Origin: Strigomonas culicis
Taxonomy: Eukaryota; Euglenozoa; Kinetoplastea; Trypanosomatida; Trypanosomatidae
DNA length: 10,332 nt
NCBI GenBank assembly: GCA_000482145.1
Contig: AUXH01000655.1
Span: 1-10,332, forward strand
Direction of reading: 5' to 3'
Shown here: positions 1 to 5,907 of the stretch, in pieces
Layout: each line of letters begins with the position of its first letter
Numbering within the stretch: the stretch's first letter is position 1
Position numbers and translations under genes: made by a program
Notes under the pieces: model-generated
Told to the model about the DNA's origin: nothing
Databases searched by the model: none
The model's input: the letters and a program-made list of their open reading frames with translations, nothing else

Positions 1-1377
1 GGCCCCCTCACGAAGAAGGGCGCCGCCGCGGCAGGCACGGCGCCGGCGAAGGGCCTCACGGCGCCGGCGCCGCTCGCGTTAGACCCCAGCCAGCCCGTCC
101 TCACGCCGCTGACCGCGGAGAGCAGCCTGCGCTTCTACAAGCCGCCCACGGCGGCGGCGCGGCCCATCCACGTCGGCCACCCGAGCGACGCGCCGCAGCA
201 GCAGAAGAAGGACGAGGAGCGGCGGCGGAAGGAACAGGCGCAGCAGGCGCGCCGCGAGCGGAAGGCAGAGCGCAAGCGCGCGCGCGAGGCGAAGCGGCGC
301 CTGGAGCAGCACAAGAAGAACTATCACGCGCCGGACATGACGGAGCTGGAGCGCCGCGAGGCGGCTCTCACGCGCGCGGTGCAGACGGCGCCGAGTGGCA
401 GGGGCGCTCTCACCTCCACGGAGGCGATGGTCGCGGCGCTCAACGAGGCCGCGATGGCCACGGAGCCGCCCGGCGCCGCCGCCCGCAGCGGGCGCGGGAT
501 CGCGGACCACGAGGGCTACGATATCCACCTACACAACCGCGACCGCCCGTGGTCCTACCAGCTGAAGCGCTACCGGCACATGGTGTGGGAGGCGTTGTGC
601 ATGCCCCCGGCGTACATCAGCATCGTCGCGATCGCCATCTCGCTCATTCCGCCGCTGCGGTGGTGCGCGGAGACGCTGCCCGGGCTGACCTTTATCAAAG
701 GGGTCGCGCTGGTCGGGACGGGGTGCGTGCCCATCCAGCTCGTCACCCTCGGCTGCACCCTCGCCGCGAAGCGGACGACAGCGCCGCCACCACCGGCAGC
801 AGCAGCAGCCTCGCCGCAGCCGCAGGCAGGCGCCGCGGACCCCGCCAACGTGCGGGTCCACGTGGGCGAGCCGACCTCGGTGAGCGACGCGATCCTCCAC
901 GCCACGCCCGCCTTCAGCTTCCCCGACGCGGAGGCCGCGGAGCTGCAGGCGGATGCGGCCGACGCGCGCGCCGCGAAGGAGCGGTTCCGCCGCACGCGCA
1001 TCTCGCTGCTGTCGCCGTCGACCCTGTGGGTCGCGTGGGATTCGGTCTCGTCTTACGCGCGCTTCGCCACCATCACAATTGTGCTCCGGCTGCTGGTCAT
1101 CCCCGGCATCTCCTTCCTCATCGTGCACGCGATGCTGACCGCGGGGGTGATGCCGACCGACCAGCCGTTCGTCGTGGCGATCCTGATTGGTATCAGCTCG
1201 CCCGCGGCGGTGAACAGCTCGCTGGTGTGCACCATGCACGGCTACCACGCCACCGCCTACGCGCGAATGATCTTTGCCATGTACTGCCTGGCAGCCATCA
1301 GCTCCACGTTTTGGCTGACGGTGAGCATCTACTATGCCGGAACGATGGGCACGGACATGCAGATAGTGACCGGGTGA
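1..1377 (+). CDS. PIN/PILS-like membrane transporter (auxin efflux carrier family), 5' partial
   Basis: Frame 1 is open from the first base of the window, so the gene starts upstream; the ATG at 337 is internal. The visible 458 residues are the C-terminal part, ending at TGA 1375-1377. Numbered from the window start, residues 66-106 are a Lys/Arg/Glu/Gln-rich helix-like stretch within a hydrophilic loop of about 190 residues. Two membrane segments follow at about 200-217 and 229-256; both are Pro/Gly-rich, including CMPPAYISIVA and a later GTGCVPIQLV. An Ala/Pro/Gln-rich loop covers about 257-340, then three more segments lie at about 355-378, 389-409 and 420-445, with SSPAAVN in the middle one. 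In this family ten helices are arranged as two halves around a hydrophilic loop, and the pattern fits the last five. Members export small organic anions or act at the ER in plants and yeast. The substrate here is unknown. The family call is from motif recall, not a search. Confidence 0.75.
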   Translation, partial: GPLTKKGAAAAGTAPAKGLTAPAPLALDPSQPVLTPLTAESSLRFYKPPTAAARPIHVGHPSDAPQQQKKDEERRRKEQAQQARRERKAERKRAREAKRRLEQHKKNYHAPDMTELERREAALTRAVQTAPSGRGALTSTEAMVAALNEAAMATEPPGAAARSGRGIADHEGYDIHLHNRDRPWSYQLKRYRHMVWEALCMPPAYISIVAIAISLIPPLRWCAETLPGLTFIKGVALVGTGCVPIQLVTLGCTLAAKRTTAPPPPAAAAASPQPQAGAADPANVRVHVGEPTSVSDAILHATPAFSFPDAEAAELQADAADARAAKERFRRTRISLLSPSTLWVAWDSVSSYARFATITIVLRLLVIPGISFLIVHAMLTAGVMPTDQPFVVAILIGISSPAAVNSSLVCTMHGYHATAYARMIFAMYCLAAISSTFWLTVSIYYAGTMGTDMQIVTG

Positions 1378-1778
1378 GGACCCCCCGAGGGGGGGAGAAC
1401 GCACCCCAGGCAGCCAGATGGCGGAGGGGGGGGAGGGTAAGGTCACACCTGGATGCTGCCCTCGTATGTGTGTTCTACATTTATACTACCGTCTGTTACT
1501 CTACTTATTGTGAGGAGAGGGTACGCCTCTCGACTGTCGGCAGCGAATCCCTCCTTCGTATTTTCTTGTGTTTAGTATCCTAGTTTGTTTGTTTGTTTAT
1601 CTGTGGGTGCGCGCGCGCCTACGCGTATCGTGCATTTTGTGTGTCGCGGTTGAGGCATGCGGTTAAAAAAAAAAAAGCTTTCCTTCTCTTCCACGCGATT
1701 TCCGCTTCTCTCATTTGCGCTTAGGTTTCTCTTTTATTAGTCAATTATCTTACTGTTCTTTTTTCCACCCCATTCCTC
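1378..1778. other. Intergenic region between the transporter and GMD
   Basis: No convincing gene is seen. The first 60 bases after the stop are G-rich: a C6 run at 1381-1386 faces a G7 run at 1389-1395, and a G8 run lies at 1426-1433. The rest is mixed, with short GTTT repeats near 1584-1597, a GCGCGC patch near 1609 and an A12 run at 1665-1676. The last 100 bases become pyrimidine-rich and hold the likely splice acceptor of the next gene. Confidence 0.7.
1678..1740 (+). promoter_or_regulatory. Pyrimidine tract and candidate spliced-leader acceptor AGs for GMD
   Basis: A pyrimidine-rich stretch runs from 1678 to 1722 and is followed by AG at 1723-1724 and again at 1739-1740. The GMD ATG is at 1779, so the mature 5' UTR would be about 54 or 38 nt. 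This is the usual kinetoplastid trans-splicing arrangement. Which AG is used cannot be told from sequence. Confidence 0.5.
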
Positions 1779-2842
1779 ATGTCCAGCGAACCCAAGCCGA
1801 AGATTGCCATCATCACCGGTATCACCGGTCAGGACGGCTCCTACCTCGCCGAGCTTCTCATCGAGAAGGGGTACATGGTGCACGGCGTGGTGCGCCGGTC
1901 CTCGTCTTTTAACACGGGCCGCATCGATCATCTCTACGGCAACCCGCGGCTGAAGCTGCACTACGGCGACATGACGGACGGCACCGCGCTGCACACGCTC
2001 GTCTCTGCGGTGCGGCCGGACGAGGTGTACAACCTCGCGGCGCAGTCCCACGTGAAGGTTTCCTTCGAGAACCCGGAGTACACGGGGCAGGCCGACGCGA
2101 TCGGCACGCTGAAGCTGCTGGATGCGATCCGCTCCAGCGGGATCGAGCAGACGTGCAAGTTCTACCAGGCCTCCACGAGCGAGCTCTACGGCCTGGTGCA
2201 GGAGGTGCCCCAGACGGAGACGACGCCCTTCTACCCCCGCAGCCCCTACGCGGTTGCGAAGCTGTACGGCTACTGGATCACCGTCAACTACCGCGAGGCG
2301 TATGGTATGTTTGCCGCCAACGGCATTCTCTTCAACCACGAGTCGCCGCGCCGCGGCGCCACATTCGTGACGAAGAAGATTGTGCGCGCGGCGGTGCGCA
2401 TTAAGTACGGCAAACAGAAGGATCTGGCGCTCGGCAATGTGAACGCGCTGCGGGACTGGGGCCACGCGAAGGACTACGTTTACGGCATGTGGCTGCTCAT
2501 GCAGGCGGAGAAGGCGGAGGACTGGGTGCTGTCCACCGGCGAGCAGCACAGTGTGAAGGAGTTCTGCCAGCTCGCGTTCAGCTACCTTGGCATCGACCTT
2601 GTCTGGGAAGGCGAGGGCGTGAACGAGTTTGCCTACGAGGCGAAGGACACCAGCAAGAAGGTGCTCATTCGCGTCGACCCCACCTACTTCCGCCCGACGG
2701 AGGTCGAGACGCTGCTGGGCGACTCCACAAGGCCCGCACGAAGCTCAACTGGCAGCACAAGTTCACCTTCAAGCAGCTCGTCGACGATATGATGACGGAG
2801 GAGATCAAGGCGATAGAGGAGGGTCGGGACAACTGGAATTAA
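1779..2842 (+). CDS. GMD: GDP-mannose 4,6-dehydratase, with an apparent single-base frameshift near the 3' end
   Basis: This cytosolic short-chain dehydrogenase family enzyme converts GDP-mannose to GDP-4-keto-6-deoxymannose using bound NADP, the first step of de novo GDP-fucose synthesis. The N-terminal Rossmann motif [11 protein letters not shown] is at residues 13-23, with the NADP-phosphate-binding RRSS at 39-42. The catalytic residues are all present: T133 and E135 in STSELYG, and Y157 and K161 in [12 protein letters not shown]. The substrate-site motif NHESPRRG is at 186-193. The ATG at 1779 gives the expected short N-terminus before the first beta strand. After GDST (residues 314-317) the frame is lost: the 1779 frame ends at 2792 with a Ser-rich tail of 20 residues. 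The adjacent frame continues from 2732 with conserved GMD C-terminal sequence ([18 protein letters not shown]) to TAA 2840-2842. Allowing for one missing A at about 2729-2730, the product is 354 aa, close to the family's 350-375. Confidence 0.93.
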
Positions 2843-3040
2843 GGTACCAAGAGCAAATAATAACAAAAACCGAAGAAGAAAAACTCTGATAGTTAAAATG
2901 AAAAGGAAAAAAGAATGTACAGAAAATGAAAATGGAGGTAAGGATAGATGCTCAATGAAACACATTTTTCCTGGTGTGCTTATATCACGTTCTATTTTCT
3001 TTTCCCTCTGTACAGGCACATTTGGCATGTTTCTACCTTC

Positions 3041-3130
3041 TACACACATATACATATATATAGATACTGACATTAGTTTTTTCTTCTTTTACATCTGAAA
3101 TCGTGTGTGTGTATACGTGTACATATACAA
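3041..3130. repeat. Imperfect dinucleotide-repeat zone (CA/TA/GT)
   Basis: Short runs of alternating purine and pyrimidine appear here: CACATATACATATATATA around 3045-3062, then a GTGTGTGT run near 3103-3111 leading into TATACGTGTACATATAC. It looks like decayed microsatellite DNA of the kind common in intergenic regions. No function is evident. Confidence 0.6.
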
Positions 3131-3768
3131 GGCTTGCTTTTAAAAAAAAATGATACCTCTTATTTGCTTTTATTATTTTTGCTTTAGTATGGGCCATTTG
3201 CTTTCCATTTTGCAGCTCCTCCAATGTAAACGGTATTGGAATGTACACGCAAGGTTACAGTGGTCTATTATTTTTTTCTATCTCATCAAATGAACTCCGA
3301 TTATTGATTTATGCATATGCTATCTATCTCGTTTACTTTCTTTCCTTCGCATTAATAGACGTTTGTATATCATCGAGAGTAGTAAAGATGAGGAGGAGGA
3401 AAAGGGAACGAATGGCATTAAATACACAAAAGGTTTTTAAAAAAGCGAAGCAAACCACTATGCCGTTAGCAGTGCACAAAAATGTTTCAGAAGATGCAAA
3501 AAAAAAAAAGGAAGAGAAAGACTGGAATACTTTTGTAAATGATATCTAGCAAATAAGGCTAACTACCATAGTAGGAGTATAAGTAGAAGAGGAGAGGAAT
3601 AAGAATAGTTTTCTCAACAGTCTCTGTACATGTATGTGTAGAGGTATACATCGATGTACATCGGTTAATCGAAATAGCAGCACTGCGCGGAAAAGGTCTG
3701 CGATGACGATCGAGGGCTCATTACGATAACTGTTGTCACGCTTCTATGAACACTAGTCTATTTATGGT

Positions 3769-3836
3769 ATCTCCCTTTCTCTATTTCTCTCCTATATAGT
3801 GGCTATCAGCTCTTTTTTTATTTTTTTTTTCATCAG
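3769..3836 (+). promoter_or_regulatory. Double pyrimidine tract and candidate acceptor AGs for the SNARE gene
   Basis: A first C/T-rich tract (about 3769-3793) is followed by AG at 3798-3799 and 3808-3809. A second, almost pure T tract (3811-3830, T7-A-T10) is followed by AG at 3835-3836. The ATG is at 3841. Use of the upstream AGs gives a 5' UTR of about 41 or 31 nt; use of the last gives only 4 nt. The first AG after the first tract seems the more ordinary choice, but the sequence does not settle it. Confidence 0.45.
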
Positions 3837-3840
3837 TATT

Positions 3841-4554
3841 ATGACTGATAGCAGCACGCCGGGCTCCGCCGCCTGGGCGGAGCACACACTTAGTGAAGCC
3901 AAAGGGCTGGTCAGCCTCCTCAACCAGAAGATCTCCCACCTCGAGCGCGGCGGGCCGGTGGACTTCGATCAGGCGCGGCAGCTCCTCGCGGAGGCCCTGG
4001 GCCCGCTGCAGGTGCTCGCGCAGCCGGGCGGCGGCCTCGGCGTCGTCAGCCCCTCCCCCGCGCAGGGGCCCTACGCGCGCTCCGGCGCCGGCGTCCGCGC
4101 GGGCGGCGGCGCCTCCGACCTGCAGCACCGCCGCGCGACGCAGCTGCTCTCGGAGCTGAAGCTGATCGAGACGACCCTGCAGCGCTACGAGCGCAAGGCA
4201 CAGCGCGTACAGACGCACGAGAGCCAGGTGAAGGAGCTGCTCGGCGGCCACCACGGGGGCGCCGGCCGCGCGGACCTGGCCGCGGCGGACAGCCTGGAGC
4301 AGGAGCGCAAGGCGCTTCTGTACACCCGCAAGCGTATCCAGCAGATGAACCAGGAGAGCACGGGGCTGCTGCAGAAGCTGCAGCTACAGGGGCGGCGCCT
4401 CGGCACGATTGGCAACAACATGGGTGACATGCTGGAGTCGCTCGGCGTCTCGAACACAACCATTCTGCAGGTGGTGCGCCGCAACACGGTCGACGCGTGG
4501 ATTGTCTATGTAGGGATTGTCCTGCTCTTGTTCTTCTTGTGGTACATTTGGTAA
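3841..4554 (+). CDS. Tail-anchored Qb-SNARE, membrin/Bos1 type
   Basis: The 237-aa product has the SNARE layout: an N-terminal helical region (about 10-60), a Gly/Ala/Pro/Ser-rich linker (about 62-92), helical regions (about 93-134 and 145-170), a SNARE motif (about 150-212) and one C-terminal membrane anchor (about 220-237, IVYVGIVLLLFFLWYIW) with almost nothing beyond it. The end of the motif, LGVSNT at 201-206 followed by RRNTVDAWIVYVG at 213-225, closely resembles membrin (GOSR2/Bos1) proteins as I recall them. By that alignment the zero-layer glutamine is Q181 or, more likely, Q183. Membrin works in ER-Golgi and intra-Golgi vesicle fusion. The start is the first ATG downstream of the pyrimidine tracts; the in-frame GTG at 3799 would translate the poly-T tract and is unlikely. 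Stops are in tandem (TAA TAG). Gos1 or Vti1 types are less likely alternatives. Confidence 0.8.
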   Translation: MTDSSTPGSAAWAEHTLSEAKGLVSLLNQKISHLERGGPVDFDQARQLLAEALGPLQVLAQPGGGLGVVSPSPAQGPYARSGAGVRAGGGASDLQHRRATQLLSELKLIETTLQRYERKAQRVQTHESQVKELLGGHHGGAGRADLAAADSLEQERKALLYTRKRIQQMNQESTGLLQKLQLQGRRLGTIGNNMGDMLESLGVSNTTILQVVRRNTVDAWIVYVGIVLLLFFLWYIW

Positions 4555-4563
4555 TAGACGAAG

Positions 4564-4586
4564 AAAAAAAAAAGAGGAGAGAGAGC
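4564..4586. repeat. A10 run and (GA)n patch in the SNARE 3' region
   Basis: An A10 run at 4564-4573 is followed by a GA-rich patch to about 4586. It lies about 10 bases past the stop codon, in the presumed 3' UTR. This is simple sequence with no evident role. Confidence 0.6.
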
Positions 4587-4706
4587 ATGTGCTGGCTTGC
4601 ATTGTATAGTAATAGATACAAACTCGTTTGAATACAAAAAAAAAGGTGTGGAGAGAGGGAAAGACAGCAGCACCACGCCCGCATGCTTCGTGGATCATTG
4701 ACATGG

Positions 4707-4768
4707 TTTCTTCTCTCTCCTTTCTGTGCTCTTCTCTTCACGATTGCGCGCTACATAACACACAACAG
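4707..4768 (+). promoter_or_regulatory. Pyrimidine tract and candidate acceptor AG for the membrane-protein gene
   Basis: A C/T-rich tract at 4707-4739 is followed, with no intervening AG, by AG at 4767-4768. The next gene's ATG is at 4817, so the 5' UTR would be 48 nt, and no ATG lies between the acceptor and the start. This is the cleanest trans-splicing signal in the window. Confidence 0.55.
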
Positions 4769-4816
4769 TACCGGTTTACTTGTATATTAAACGTTTGACG
4801 GAACCCGCTCGCTGCC

Positions 4817-5575
4817 ATGGAGCTTGGTCAAGCCACGCGGCCGCGGGAGCCCGTGGAGCCCTTCAACGACCCGGAGCCGCGCACCAAGTGCTCCTTCTGC
4901 TGCGCCCTCCGCAGCGCGCTCGTCACCGGCGGCTTCATCTGCCTCGTCACGCTGCCCTGCAACGCGGCGGTGCAGCGCGGCCGGCTGTGCGACGGCGCCG
5001 GCTGGCGCGGCTTTCTCAACCGCCATCTCTTCATGCCGCTCCCCTTCGCCGCCATCACCTTCACGCACCAGCTCGTCCTCTCGGAGTCGCTCTGGAGCAA
5101 GAACAGGAAGACTGTGTTTGAGGTGAATTGGCAGTCCTCGTTGACCAATCTGACGCTGTGGGTCGTGGGGGTCACCGCCGCGACGGTGCTCAGCCGTAGG
5201 TACCTGCCCGCCGCGAGCCGCACCTACCGCCTGCTGCTGTGGGACTACACCCGCACGCGCCGCGACTGCGCGAACAAGTGGATGCCGACGGCCTTCGGCA
5301 CCGTCACGGCGGACCTCGACTGGTACAACATCCTCTGGGTGCTGAGCCTCTACCATGTGCTGTGGGGGATGATGTCCGTCATGCTGGAGAAGGAGATGGG
5401 CGCGCACTACGCCATGTTCTTCAAGTCCTCGTCGTACAGCCGCTGGTGCTCGCCGCGGTGGCGCGAGTGGCGCGAGCTGGAGGTGCAGCGGCGCATCCAG
5501 ACGGAGCAGGTCGTCGCGCCCTCCCGCTGGGGGACGTTCCTCACCAACGACCGCTGGCGCGTGCGCAATAACTAA
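4817..5575 (+). CDS. Hypothetical multi-span membrane protein
   Basis: The 252-aa product is not a family I recognise. The N-terminus (1-32) is hydrophilic, with a small Cys cluster (C25, C28, C29). Likely membrane segments lie at about 33-52, 71-89, 109-126 and 170-190, giving three or four spans. Between the third and fourth is a basic, aromatic stretch (about 127-157, RRYLP through RTRRDCANKWMP). The C-terminal tail of about 60 residues is rich in Trp, Arg and Glu, with repeated short W-R motifs (SRWCSPRWREWREL, later SRWG and DRWR). The ATG sits in a GCCATGG context and is the first one after the candidate splice acceptor. The codon usage matches the neighbouring genes, which supports a real gene. 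It may be a kinetoplastid-specific membrane protein of an internal organelle, but no location or function can be assigned. Confidence 0.8.
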   Translation: MELGQATRPREPVEPFNDPEPRTKCSFCCALRSALVTGGFICLVTLPCNAAVQRGRLCDGAGWRGFLNRHLFMPLPFAAITFTHQLVLSESLWSKNRKTVFEVNWQSSLTNLTLWVVGVTAATVLSRRYLPAASRTYRLLLWDYTRTRRDCANKWMPTAFGTVTADLDWYNILWVLSLYHVLWGMMSVMLEKEMGAHYAMFFKSSSYSRWCSPRWREWRELEVQRRIQTEQVVAPSRWGTFLTNDRWRVRNN

Positions 5576-5907
5576 GGTGTCAACCAATGTGCACCATCAT
5601 ATTTGTTTAATCCTCTCTTTTTTTTTTTTGGTCCCCGGTGTGAGGCCCTCTGTTATGACGTTTGGTGGAGGACTGTCGCACCACACAAAAATGCTGTGTC
5701 CGCATGCTACTGGCAACACGCCGTCCATGGTGAAACGCCACCTAACGCTCCTCTAAAGGAAATCATGTCTCAGTGCGTTCTGTCTCTTCATATGCGCTTT
5801 CTCTCTCTCTCTCTCTTTCTCTCTCTATTTATTATGCTAATGAATTGTGCTTAGTTTTTTGTTTACTTTTTAGTCATTCAGTGTTATTTCTTTGTTGACG
5901 TGCGGCC
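5576..5907. other. Intergenic region between the membrane-protein gene and SRP72
   Basis: No gene is seen. The region contains a T12 run at 5618-5629, a mixed central part and a long CT-rich tract from about 5797. The open frame across 5603-5854 translates poly-T and CT-repeat DNA and is not credible. Confidence 0.7.
5797..5881 (+). promoter_or_regulatory. (CT)n pyrimidine tract and candidate acceptor AGs for SRP72
   Basis: A nearly pure CT/TTT tract spans 5797-5827. The first AG after it is at 5853-5854, with others at 5872-5873 and 5880-5881. The SRP72 ATG is at 5908, giving 5' UTR lengths of about 53, 34 or 26 nt. The ATGs at about 5834 and 5840 lie before the first AG, so they would be removed by trans-splicing. 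Confidence 0.5.

Larger units (their letters stand above)
2843..3840. other. Long AT-rich intergenic region between GMD and the SNARE gene
   Basis: About 1 kb with no confident gene. It is strongly AT-rich compared with the flanking genes. It contains TA/CA/GT dinucleotide stretches at about 3041-3130, an A9 run near 3143-3151, an A12 run at 3498-3509 and a perfect 12-bp palindrome at 3647-3658. Two small open frames occur: 66 codons at 2898-3098 and 102 codons at 3241-3549. Their AT-rich codons do not resemble the neighbouring genes, so I do not call them as genes; the second is discussed as a finding. The first part presumably includes the GMD 3' UTR. No tRNA or snoRNA signature was recognised by eye. 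Confidence 0.65.

Noticed and set aside
549..1583. A 344-codon + strand frame overlapping the transporter, and a 305-codon - strand frame at 529-1446
   Set aside because: Both are Arg/Ala/Gly-rich frames produced by GC-rich codons. The family-like membrane helices are only in frame 1.
1737..2549. A 270-codon - strand frame opposite GMD
   Set aside because: The + strand encodes unmistakable GMD motifs; this frame is an Arg/Val/His-rich antisense shadow.
2721..2740. Programmed -1 ribosomal frameshift in GMD
   Set aside because: No X-XXY-YYZ slippery heptamer is present at the junction, no obvious downstream pseudoknot was seen, and GMD is not known to use frameshifting.
2898..3098. A 66-codon frame after GMD
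   Set aside because: AT-rich and low-complexity, covering the TA-repeat zone, with codon use unlike the neighbours and no similarity I recognise.
3799..3840. N-terminal extension of the SNARE from the in-frame GTG at 3799
   Set aside because: It would translate the poly-T tract and use a non-ATG start. The ATG at 3841 follows the splice signals.
5603..5854. An 83-codon frame before SRP72
   Set aside because: It translates the T12 run and the (CT)n tract, giving Phe and Ser-Leu repeats; it is splice-signal and UTR DNA.
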